Origin: Isoetes taiwanensis
Taxonomy: Eukaryota > Streptophyta > Lycopodiopsida > Isoetales > Isoetaceae
Direction of reading: 5' to 3'
Assembly (NCBI GenBank): GCA_021234155.1
Contig: JAJEKV010000001.1
Span: 28,043,768 to 28,107,767, forward strand
Length of the DNA: 64,000 nt
The position numbers and the translations under genes are program-made. Of the stretch, positions 1-9,560 are shown one piece after another (position 1 is the first letter of the stretch; each line of letters starts with the position of its first letter). Below the pieces are notes generated by a model. That model did not search any database. It was not told the origin of the DNA and saw only the letters and a list, made by a program, of their open reading frames with translations.

Positions 1-149
1 TAAAACCTTTTGTAAATAACAGAAATTTTGTTAATATAAAGGATTTTCTTTGTTAAATAATATGTTTAATCTTGCCTAATTAGGTTAAGATATTGAATTC
101 TGGCTTTTGTTTTGGAAAAATTGGACTTTTTGAGCAAAATTGAGACGAT

Positions 150-416
150 GTCTCACACGTCGCGCCAGGACAGAAAATGAACTTTTCATTTTCGGGCTGG
201 GCGCAACGTGTGAGACCATGCCCCAAAAATGCCCAAAACAGCTCCAAATTGACCAAATAAGGGGTCAATTCTGCCTAACTCGACGAGTTCAGTAGAATTA
301 GACCCTTAGATCACCCAAATTGATCAAGTTTAGCCCATTTAGAGCCCATGTCTCACACGTCGCGCCAGGGCAGAAAATGAACTTTTCATTATCGGTCTGG
401 GCGCAACGTGTGAGAC
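150..416 (+). repeat. Twin 67-nt hairpins in the leader of element A
   Basis: Two 67-base units at 150-216 and 350-416 differ at only three positions. Each unit is itself an inverted repeat: it opens with GTCTCACACGT-CGCGCC and closes with GGGCGCA-ACGTGTGAGAC. A second small palindrome (GAAAATGAAC/TTTTCATT) lies at the tip. As RNA each could fold into a long stem-loop. Two conserved hairpins in a retroelement leader could serve packaging, dimerisation or translation control, but that is inference. Confidence 0.75.
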
Positions 417-607
417 CTATCAACATTTTCTTCACCATGCCATATCCAAATGATCTCCAGTTTGTTGCAATAGGTTCATTAGTTGATCTTAGCATGCTCA
501 AACCCTAAAAGTAGTCTTCAAATTCTCAATTGCACCTCTTAATAGATCAGAATCGCCTAATCCCAGTAAATTCTAGGTCATCCAAAAATTAGGGGTTTCC
601 CCTTTTC

Positions 608-616
608 TATAAATAG
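608..616 (+). promoter_or_regulatory. TATA-like box before the pre-gag ORF
   Basis: The stretch CTATAAATAG lies about 115 bases before the ATG at 730 and is followed by a pyrimidine-rich leader. It looks like a plant TATA box. An LTR element normally uses the LTR promoter, so this would be an internal promoter serving the pre-gag frames. Activity is unproven. Confidence 0.4.
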
Positions 617-729
617 GTCCCCCATTTCTCATTTAGCACCCTACAGGTTTGCTCTCGACTGCTTAGGCGATCTTCCAGCTCCCTGAGGCGCTTCTGCATC
701 TGTTTGCTAGTCTCTTCGTCGCTAGATCA

Positions 730-1869
730 ATGGCCACTGCTGACTTCAGGCGATGGTACAGCGCTAGTACCCATGCTGCCGAAGCCGATGTCAATGACAT
801 CTTCCGAGTCTTTGGGAAAGAAATAGATGTCCAAGCCACTCTGAACACAACCCCAGCATATAGACAAGTCTTAGCAGAGTTCCAAGCTAGGGTAGGACCC
901 TCCCTCGTCCAGCTCCCCCCTTGCATAGGCTATTTTGTTCCCCGCCCATCCCTTCAAGCAGCCCTAGGCGATGTCCCGAACATCGCCAAGTACTTGACCA
1001 ACAAGGCGCAGAGGCTGCCAGATTACATGGTCTTGACAGTTGACAGGACCAAGTATTTCTCCTACACCGCCGCCCTAGCTATCTTCCTATCCCACCGTGC
1101 CGAAAACCCAATGGGGGCAACCTCTATCCCTCCCATGGAGGTGGACCCCATAGAAGCCCAAGCAGAAGAGCAGATGCTTTTGCAGTACCATCAAGAGCAA
1201 GAAGGAAGAGAAGAAGAAGAGGAGTCGGACGACGAAGAGTACACGGAGCTCGACTCAGAGGAAGAACGGCGGCAAGCAAAAGAGGAGCTGGCCAACATCG
1301 AGCAGAGCCGGCAGACCCTCAGAGTCGCTCCCCCACTTGGGCTAGGCATCACAAGCCTAGCCCCCATCATCATCAATGGAGAGGAGTATCTACTCTTCAG
1401 TGACATCCAGAATCTCCCCGAATGCAGGGAGAGGGAGCTCCGACTTGACGAGTTGCTGCACCAACTACGGCAACAACCAGATTTGGACGACTTCATCATC
1501 CGGGGAGCCTCAGACTTCCCGCTTCAAGTGCGAGAAGCCGACACCTACACAGGGGAGTCGACTTCCGACATCCAGACCTACAGCAACATAAGACAGGTTA
1601 TGGAGGCCAGAGAACTGCCATCGGAAGAAGAGTTCCTCGCCATTCAGGAATGGATGGGGATCAGAGGCAAGACCACCAGCATCTTGATGCCGAGCCCCTC
1701 GACACCACCTCACGCAAGAGGAGCAGGAATTGACATCAGGCGAGTCGACTCCACAATAGCAGACTACCGGGAACTGACTGAGATAGAGTCGACGAGTACG
1801 CCAGATGGCATAGAGCTGGAGGCCAAGCAAGTGGGGAATTATCTGCGACACACAACGACAGGTCGCTGA
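730..1869 (+). CDS. Pre-gag ORF of element A, unknown protein
   Basis: This is an open frame of 379 codons lying between the leader and gag, a place where chromoviruses normally have no gene. I do not recognise the protein. The N-terminal 130 residues look globular and hold a segment LP-x4-TVDR-x3-F-x4-AALAIFL. Residues about 140-190 are very acidic (a run of Glu/Asp after PPMEVDP). A second block, APIIINGEEYLLFSDI, follows at about residue 215. Both blocks have counterparts in the same order in the pre-gag region of element B (LPIATIDR...FALAI and PTILLNDQEYLTLEDI), so this appears to be a conserved accessory ORF of this lineage. It stays intact although the pol of the same copy is broken. 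The reading stops at 1867-1869 and a further frame opens at 1884. Confidence 0.7.
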   Translation: MATADFRRWYSASTHAAEADVNDIFRVFGKEIDVQATLNTTPAYRQVLAEFQARVGPSLVQLPPCIGYFVPRPSLQAALGDVPNIAKYLTNKAQRLPDYMVLTVDRTKYFSYTAALAIFLSHRAENPMGATSIPPMEVDPIEAQAEEQMLLQYHQEQEGREEEEESDDEEYTELDSEEERRQAKEELANIEQSRQTLRVAPPLGLGITSLAPIIINGEEYLLFSDIQNLPECRERELRLDELLHQLRQQPDLDDFIIRGASDFPLQVREADTYTGESTSDIQTYSNIRQVMEARELPSEEEFLAIQEWMGIRGKTTSILMPSPSTPPHARGAGIDIRRVDSTIADYRELTEIESTSTPDGIELEAKQVGNYLRHTTTGR

Positions 1870-1883
1870 GGTACTATCTGCCC

Positions 1884-2255
1884 ATGCTGCTGGATGGGAG
1901 AATAGCGGTGATACACCGCAAATTCAGCCCACGAGGTGAAGAAGGAGTGTTCATGCTTATTGCACTCTCAGGCTTCGGCAGGCATGCTCGAATAGCGGCA
2001 AATGTCGACTATGCTGTCCTAGTGAAGAGAGCAATGGCACTTGACCTCTTTGACTTCGCCGTGCCCTTCCGACGGCATGGAAGATTGGCGGTAACCGCGG
2101 CCTACACCTCCGACCGCAGAGTTGAGGAGTTGGTGACGGCACTACAGGGCGGGACGTCAACCAATGTCCTTAGGAACTTGGGACGCTCCATAGGAACGGC
2201 CCAAGTTAAAAAGTTCCTCGAGGACAACCCATCTTACCGGCGATTTCAAGATTAG
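1884..2255 (+). CDS. Second pre-gag frame of element A, unknown
   Basis: An open frame of 123 codons starts 15 bases after the stop of the 730-1869 ORF, in another frame. Readable sequence (YYLPML) continues upstream of its ATG, so it may be the C-terminal part of the same protein separated by a frameshift. It is basic, with a central hydrophobic stretch and an end rich in Arg, Lys and Phe. I see no counterpart in element B and no known domain. It ends about 200 bases before the gag ATG. Confidence 0.5.
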   Translation: MLLDGRIAVIHRKFSPRGEEGVFMLIALSGFGRHARIAANVDYAVLVKRAMALDLFDFAVPFRRHGRLAVTAAYTSDRRVEELVTALQGGTSTNVLRNLGRSIGTAQVKKFLEDNPSYRRFQD

Positions 2256-2458
2256 TAGGATTTTTGTACTAAAATATTATATAATATAAATATAATTTCT
2301 TTTGCACTTTAAATGTCTTGTTGATGTATTTTGTTCCCCAACTATACCAACAAACATAAATAATGCAAGAGAACAAGTAAAACTAACCATATAGCCATGA
2401 ATTACTTGTGTATGCAGCTAGAGGCCTAGGCTCAGGGGAACGACAACGCCGAGACCAT

Positions 2459-5347
2459 ATGGAAGAACAGAGTCCGCCCAGGCCACCCCCGGCAAGGAAC
2501 CTGTTTGAAGAATTTGGACCCATAACCCCAGAAGAGGAAATATCACAGATGAGGACAGACCTTGAGCAGATAAAGGCTTTGCTGGCCACACAAGCAGGAG
2601 TGGGTTCGGTGGGCAACGCTCAGTTGCCTCAAGCATCAGCTCGAAAAACAGGAAGGGACAAGAAGAGGAGCAAGAGAAGGAGGTCCTCCAGCTCGGAATC
2701 CTCCGACTCAAGCTCGGACTCAGACTCCGACTCCGAAGAAGAGGAAGAGCAGGCCCAGGACCGTAGAGATGCAAGGCAGAGGGTCACCACAGATGGAAGG
2801 CAGAGGGATACCACAGATGGACGACAAAGGGACACAAGAGCCTCTGACTACCAGAAGAAGGTAGACTCTGCATTGGAAAATGTTTGGAAGGCCAGGAAGC
2901 TCGAGCAATTCTCAGGCGAGAACAGGTCAGGCATGGAGGCAGAGGCTTGGCTCGATGAGATGAGTGAATATGGCAACGCTTATGGTATGAAGGATAAGGA
3001 TAAAGGCAGGGTGGCAACAGCCAACCTGAAAGGAGCAGCACGCATTTGGTGGAAGGGTTATGCCAAGGCCCATGGCTTAAGCAGGGATGCTTGCAGGTTC
3101 AGAAAGTTTGCTAAAGCCTTCAAGCGCCATTACGTCCCAAGAGAGCACAAGTCCAGCATGATGCAGCAGTTCTACAGATTGCAACAAGGCAACAAATCAG
3201 TCCAGAAATATACAGAGGAATTCATGAGGCTAAGGCTTTATGTGCCAAAGTTGGGTGAAAAGCATGCAGTAGAGAGCTACATTGAGGGGCTGAATGAGGA
3301 GATCCGCAAGCTTGTAATAGCAATAAACCCTAAGACAGTATCAGAAGCAGAGTCCAAGGCAATAAGCTTGCAAGGAACAGGGCCTCAGAATAGCGGGCAG
3401 AGGCAGCAGTATTACCAGGACAAAGGCAAGGCAACAGGGAGTTATAGCCCTAGGGCAGCCAGCCCAGGCCCAGCTAGAGCCCCATATGGTGGCAACCAGG
3501 GGAAGCAGCAAGAGAAGAAGCAGGTGTCCTTCAAGGACAAGCAGGAGGGGTCAAACTACTCCAAAGCAGTGCGATCCTTTTTGCAGGCTATGCCCAAGGA
3601 AAAGAGGCAGGAGTGCATAGAAAAGCAGCTTTGCTTCAGGTGCTTCCAGCCAGGCCATAGGACAGCGAACTGCCCCTACGTCATGAGTGCAGCACTAGCG
3701 GAGTTGGGAGATTGGGACACTCTGTCTGACGACGACGGCGAGGCAGCCCGTGACTACATTCAGGGTGAGTGTCATATCTTTGCCGCAATAGATACAGAGC
3801 AAGCAGAGAGCCAGTATAAAGTAATTTCCACAGTAGGGAAGGCCAAGGCCAAGTCCTTCATAGTCCTGATAGGCTCAGGAAGTAGCCATAACTTCGCATC
3901 CCCCAGAATGGTTGAAATGTTGAAGTTGAAACCGCTAAAGTCGAAGCCGAGGCCCGTTGTCTTAGCAAGTGGAGCAGTAAGGCAGACAGCAGGCAAGAGA
4001 ATTAACTTCGACATCGACTTGCCAGGGATTAATATCCAGATGGGGGCAGAAGTAATGGGCATTGGCAAGTACGACTTGATCATAGGAATGGAGTATCTTG
4101 GGCCAGCAGGGGCCATCATTGATTGTGGAAAGCGGAAGGTGACCTTCCCAACGCCCGACGGCAAGACCATTGAGATCACAGGTAAAGAAGTTGTTCCCAT
4201 CATGCAGTGTATGTCCTCTAAACGGCTGTTCAAGTGCATCAAGAGTGAGCAAGTAGCTTATATCTTCAAGCTTGAGATCCAAGAGCCTGAGCCAGAAGAA
4301 GATAAAGAGGATAAGGGGCTCAGCAAGTTACCTAAGCAGGTAGCTAACTTGATCACGGAGTTCCATGATCTCTTTCCAGATGAGATCAAGCAGCTTCCTC
4401 CTTATAGGGGAGTCGAGTGCGAGATAGCACTCGAACCGGGAACAAAGCCGACAAGTAAGGCTCCATACAGAATGACGACACAGGAGTTGACGGAGCTAAA
4501 GAAGCAATTGCAGGAGTTGCTCGACCTAGGCTTCATCAGACCTAGCGTCTCGCCGTTTGGAGCACCTATTCTTTTTGTCAAGAAGAAGGATGGTAGTTTG
4601 AGGATGTGCATAGATTATAGACAGTTGAACAAGCACACCATTAAGAACAAGTATGCGCTCCCCAGATCGGATGACTTGATGGATCAGCTCCAAGGGGCAA
4701 AGGTCTTCTCCAAAATCGACTTAAGGTCAGGCTATCACCAGATCCGGATTAAGGAAGAAGATATCCACAAAACCGCCTTCAGAATGCGGTATGGGCATTA
4801 TGAGTTCACGGTAATGCCTTTCGGCTTATCGAACGCCCCCGCGACGTTCATAAGGCTCATGAACGACATCTTCAGGGAGTTCTTAGACACCTTTCTGATT
4901 GTATTCTTTGACGACATTTTGGTGTATAGCAGATCCCTTGAAGAGCACGTACAACACTTGAGGAGAGTGCTGGAGAAGTTGAAGAGGCACCAGTTGTATG
5001 CCAAGTTGTCGAAGTGTCACTTCGCAACGGAGAGGGTGGAATACCTGAGTCATGTGATATCAGCGGAAGGAATTTCGACGGATCCTGCCAAGATTGAAGC
5101 CGTCATTCAGTGGCCGGCACCGAAGAATGTGCATGAGGTCAGAAGTTTTCTCGGCCTAGCAGGGTACTACAGGAAGTTCGTGAAGAACTTTGCTAAGATA
5201 GCGGCCCCGCTAACAGACTTGACGAGGGCGGAGAAGGTGAAAGATTGGGCAGAGCATTGGCACAAGAAAGCCCAAGCAGGGTTTGAATTGTTGAAGGAAG
5301 CTTTAACAACTGCCCCTGTCTTGACCCTGCCAGACCCAGAGAAATAA
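2459..5347 (+). pseudogene. Element A gag-protease-reverse transcriptase part
   Basis: This is an open frame from the first in-frame ATG (2459) to a stop at 5345-5347. The Gag part has a Ser/Asp/Glu-rich stretch near 2690-2760, a Retrotrans_gag domain (AEAWLDEM...ARIWWKGY) and a CCHC zinc knuckle ([14 protein letters not shown]) near 3650. The protease follows at about 3860-3900 but reads [12 protein letters not shown] where element B has LMDTGSTHNFAS, so the catalytic Asp is replaced by Gly. The reverse transcriptase shows [12 protein letters not shown] and [10 protein letters not shown]. The frame is lost where element B reads DPEKDKLVATDAS, through a small deletion at the start of RNase H. 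Family assignment is certain; this copy is not functional. Confidence 0.93.
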
Positions 5348-6190
5348 GCTTGTAGCCACAGATGCGAGTAAGATAGCTACAGGTGCAGTGCTCATGCAAG
5401 AAGAGCGTGTGGTAGCGTGTCCAGGAAGATGAACGACGCCGAAACGCGCTACCCGACGCACGATCAGGAATTGCTTGCGGTTGTCAGGGCATTAAGAATT
5501 TGGAGGCACTATCTGTTGGGAAGGAAGTTCCAATTGGATACAGACCATCAGAGCCTCCAGTATATATTCACGCAACCACACCTCAACCTGAGGCAGAGAA
5601 GGTGGATGGAGTTCCTTGAAGAGTATGACTTTGATATAGTCTACAAGCCAGGGAAGCTCAACGTGGTAGCGGATGCGCTTTCAAGGCATCCCCTGACAAC
5701 TAGAGTCCATTGCAATGCAATTTCGACGCTCTCCAGTGACTTTGGTAAGAAGATTGAAGAGTCCTTGCCAACGGATGTGGATTTCAAGGAAGTATGGGCA
5801 AGCCTCTCTAGGGAGGCTAGAACAGATAAGGAGCGGGAAGCCTTCAAACATTATAAGAAGGAAGGCAACCTGTTATACCATAAGAACAAGTTGTGCGTGC
5901 CCGAATCATCAGGTGTAAGAAAATTGATCCTCCACGACACGCACAACAGTCCAATAGCTGGCCATGCGGGATTCATGAAAATATATTTCAAAGTGCGCAG
6001 CAGCTATTATTGGCCAGGAATGAAGAAGCAGGTAGCTCGCCACATCAGGGAATGTCAGCTATGTCAGCAGACGAAGACGGAGCAGCTTCGAATTCCAGGG
6101 GCATTAGAGCCATTAGCGGTGCCAAACGCTAAGTGGGAGGTGATCAGCATGGATTTCATCACAGGGCTTCCAAGGACAGTAAGAGGGAAG
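5348..6190 (+). pseudogene. Element A RNase H and integrase zinc-finger part
   Basis: This is the continuation of pol in a second frame after the break near 5345. RNase H features are visible (YPTHDQELLAVV, LDTDHQSLQYIF). They are followed by the integrase HHCC zinc finger (HDTHNSPIAGHAGF ... CQLCQQ) and the first part of the catalytic core (MDFITGLPRT). Near 6190 about 35 bases present in element B, which there encode VVVDKLSKMAHF-like sequence, are missing, and the frame shifts again. The first ATG of this open stretch is at 5429; the sequence before it is still recognisable pol. Confidence 0.9.
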
Positions 6191-6191
6191 G

Positions 6192-7211
6192 ATGCCACAT
6201 TTTGTGCCTTGCAGGACCACAGACACCGCTATGGATACAGCAAAGCTCTTCACCAAAGAGATCTTCAGGCTTCATGGCATGCCAAGGGAGATTATCTCCG
6301 ACAGGGATCCGAAATTCATGAGCGCCCTTTGGCAAGACCTCTTTGCGACAATTCAGACGAAGCTATCCACGAGCACGGCGTATCATCCTCAGACGGATGG
6401 CCAAACGGAGCGGACCAACAGGATTTTGGAGGATATGCTACGAAACTATGTCTGGAATAAGCAAGGCATGTGGGAAGAATTTATTCACTTGGTGGAGTTT
6501 GCATACAATAGCACCAAGCAGGAATCATCCCAAATGTCGCCGTTTATGATCAATTACGGCTATCAGTGCCTAACTCCAGACACTTGGCACAATCCCGTGT
6601 CAAAAGTAGAAGTTTCACAGCAGATGTTGGCCGATATGCAGCAGCTCGTGGATGAAGTTCGAGGATATCTGCTAGCAGCAAGAAGTCGACAGAAGAGCAT
6701 CGCCGACAAGCATCGAACAGTCAGAGAGTTCCGAGTTGGAGACGATGTATGGCTCAAGATCAAGGTGAAGCAGGCGAAGCTCCGTATCGGCAATTGCAAG
6801 AAGCTTGCTCCAAGGTGGGCTGGACCTTTCAGAATAGTCAAGAGAGTAGGTAATCAATCCTACAAGCTAGATTTGCCAGCACACCTAAAGATTCATAAGG
6901 TCTTCCACGTGAGTTTATTGAAGAAACATACCCCCAATCCAGACGAAGTCTTGGATACCCCAACGATGTTAGAAATGACGGAGGAGCAGCTGGAAATAGT
7001 TCCAGAATTGATTCTTGATAAAGCCTTCAAGAAAACGAGGAGATCTGAGTTTCTCCAATATTTGGTCAAGTGGAAACACCTGCCAGTGGAAGACGCGACA
7101 TGGGTACTTAAGAAAGATCTAGTAAAGCAGTACCCACAGTTTATGGAGCAATGGGACGGCAAAGTCATCTCCGAAGAAATCGGCTCAGGCATGTCGATTT
7201 GTGTAGATTAA
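6192..7211 (+). pseudogene. Element A integrase core and chromodomain
   Basis: This third pol frame carries the rest of the integrase catalytic core (DRDPKFMSALWQ with the second Asp, and TDGQTERTNRILED with the Glu). The GPF/GPY-type region follows (APRWAGPFRIVKRVG), then a C-terminal chromodomain (LQYLVKWKHLPVEDATWV) at about 7045-7110. Chromodomains on plant Ty3 integrases define the chromovirus branch and are known to bias insertion toward marked chromatin. The stop is at 7209-7211. Confidence 0.92.
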
Positions 7212-8090
7212 TTCTATGTATAGTTAAGATTAATCTACGCATGCAACCTATGCTAGGTATGGGTCGCATGCATTGTTACCGATGATGGGACCACTACGGT
7301 GATCTCTAGGGCATGGTGTAATGTCAATGTAGGCATGACCGCGTTTCCGCTTGGATGAGTGGAAGGTAGATTAGAAAGTCTACTTCTGTTCCACGGAAGT
7401 AGACGACCTCGAGAGAAAGGAGGTCATTAAGGAATGCATTGATAGGAAAGGCACCTTTAGCCCCATATATGCTTTGATAGGAGGAATCTATCCTTCACGC
7501 CCCATATACGGGAAGGATATCCTCCACGCTGGGCAACTAGAGGTGTAGGCATGAGCGGCATATAGGCATATAGGCGCTGTCTCTCTAGCCATAATGGAAG
7601 ATGCACCCTCTTCCTACGCCGGGAGATTAGCCATGCATCCATGTAGATAGGTGGGGTGGTCACCATATAACCAAAATTTTTCTAATAATTAAAATGGTAC
7701 TAACGTAGTGTCGACCTACAGGCCAATAGAGCACTCCGGAGGGCAAGGAGGTCGAGCTACGAAGACTTGCAACACAAATTTTGTTGGAATGTGTTGCAAG
7801 GAATGAAGAGTACCTCGAACAATAATTATAGATATGAAATGTTCAATTTTTGTTAAACTTAATTGATAAGTAAACTATTGAGTAACTTGTTTAATGATGT
7901 TACGAATCGATAAGTTATTTATAACTTAATGACGTAATAATGTTTAAAAATATTACCTTAAGGTAATCTTGATAAATGTGTAAGTATTATAGTAGTATAT
8001 TGTATGAATCAGGTTGATTGCAGATTAGGAAGACTCCAAGGTGGGGAGATCCACGATGCTGCGGACATCATCATTTCAAGGTGGGGAGAA
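7212..8090 (+). other. Element A 3' non-coding region with polypurine tract
   Basis: This is the untranslated stretch between pol and the 3' LTR. A block at about 7277-7352 (CGATGATGGGACCAC ... ATGTCAATGTAGGCATGACCGCG) is clearly conserved in the same place in element B at about 48464-48530. The last bases, GGTGGGGAGAA (8080-8090), form the polypurine tract next to the LTR. No convincing gene is seen here. Confidence 0.75.
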
Positions 8091-9560
8091 TGTGACGTTC
8101 CAACACAGTATACGGTCCCAGAACGTATACTGTACTGCCTCGTCATGCGTACACGCCACCCCGACTGACGTGTACGTCGACGTGTAGCCAGGTGGGTAGC
8201 CCCTAGGGGGCAACTTGCTAGGTATGTGCATTTATTATTAATGTGCACATTTACCAATGTGCACATTAATGTGGGCACACCTTTCCATGTGGGCACATTT
8301 TGCCACCTAGCCATTAAAGGCAAGTGGGCCCATTCCCAATTATCCCACATGCCTAAAGGGATAATTGGAAACCCTAGCCCTAACCCTTGTCTATTTAGGA
8401 GGGGAAACCCTAACTTGCCCAATTTTCGTTCCTAGGGTTTTAGAGCTCTGTTTTGGCTGCTCCAAGAGCCAAAACCGCCTCCCAGACTCTGTCTGAGAGA
8501 ATTGCACCATTAGTTTTCCTTGGGTTTAGCCTATTAAATTGCCCATAGCAGCCATCTAGAGCCCTAGATACCAGACTCTAACTAAAGAACCTAACTCTAT
8601 GATATAGAATAGATCTAGTTCTTTAGTTCTTCTGTGATGTATATGGATGATATATCTCTATGAACTCCTTGTATTGGGAAGGGGGGTAGAGACCTAAAGC
8701 TTGGTAGTAAAGACCTAAAGCTTGGTAGTAGATGCTCCTAGATTAGCCTCTCTAGCACACTATAGATTCGGCCTGTGTACAAGAACCACACCTGGTTGTG
8801 GGTGAAGGGGGCAGACTGGCTAAGAAGGAGGTTCATGTCCTGACTCTTGAACGATCCCTCTGGTGTGTAAGGCCTACCAGGGATCATTGTGACTAGGTCT
8901 AATGGCTTACCACTGAGCGCGGGTAAGGCATGGACTCGACACCCGTGGAGTGGTGTACACTTTCCAGTGGGTTCAGTCGGATACGGGCAGTGGCCCTCTT
9001 GTCACCTTGAGTCAGCATGTAGATCTCTGGAGGGAGTGATCCCTTCCTGCCCCATCGGAACTGGGAGGATGAAACCCAGGAATAGCCCTTTTGGCTATGC
9101 ATCCGGCGGGCTACAGTCAGGTCCCGATACTCTTCAACCTACTCCGCAAAGTGTGCACAGGAGGGGCGGATGGAGTGGACAACCCTATGCCATGTTCATA
9201 TGCCAGCCAAATCCATTGCCATGAATTCTGTCTACAATGAACTCTGGAGATCCAAGCCGTCAGTCCTCCCCTCGAGTCTGAGCCTAGGGTAGGACCCCTA
9301 TGTATGATGCTGATCATTGTCTATGCAGATGTTGGTGCACCACCCTTCGAGGTGGATATGTGATTATGTTGTATACTGACATGTATGTTTACGCTTCCGC
9401 AGCTAGGTAGGCCCTGAGGGAGACGGGGTAAAATGACCCCTTCACTCTTCCCACTGGGACTCGTTTTGTGGAGGGCCCTGTATCAGTATGGAGCTGGTAT
9501 GGGGGATGAACTCTTGTTTGTATACGGTGAGGGCACCGTATACGAGTAGGGGACGTCACA
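8091..9560 (+). repeat. 3' LTR of element A (1470 bp)
   Basis: It begins TGTGACGTTCC directly after the polypurine tract and ends GGGGACGTCACA, giving the terminal inverted repeat TGTGACGT/ACGTCACA. Just inside each end is a short hairpin built on GTATAC (near 8106-8132 and 9519-9542). It contains a 22-base tandem duplication (GACCTAAAGCTTGGTAGTA) near 8690-8735. A 41-base block at 9146-9186 is identical to one in the LTR of element B. Confidence 0.9.

Larger units (their letters stand above)
1..9560 (+). mobile_element. Ty3 chromovirus, element A (5' LTR outside window)
   Basis: This is a Ty3/gypsy LTR retrotransposon read left to right: leader, two pre-gag frames, gag, protease, reverse transcriptase, RNase H, integrase with a C-terminal chromodomain, a polypurine tract and the 3' LTR. 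No LTR or tRNA primer site is seen in 1-729. In element B, 710 bases separate the primer site region from the first ORF, so a leader of about 730 bases here implies that the 5' LTR ends just left of the window. The copy is dead: gag-pol has at least two frame breaks, a deletion in integrase, and a Gly in place of the protease catalytic Asp. Family assignment is firm; the left boundary is inferred. Confidence 0.93.

Noticed and set aside
1-729. Reading this region as the 5' LTR of element A
   Set aside because: It does not resemble the 3' LTR at 8091-9560 and has no ACGTCACA end or primer-binding site.
1191-1499. Ser-rich minus-strand frame
   Set aside because: It is the complement of the acidic Glu/Asp stretch of the pre-gag ORF.
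3772-4242. Minus-strand frame of 156 codons
   Set aside because: It is a shadow of the protease/RT region of element A.
8889-9224. Open frame of 111 codons inside the LTR of element A
   Set aside because: It overlaps the conserved LTR block and is not open in the corresponding part of element B; probably chance.
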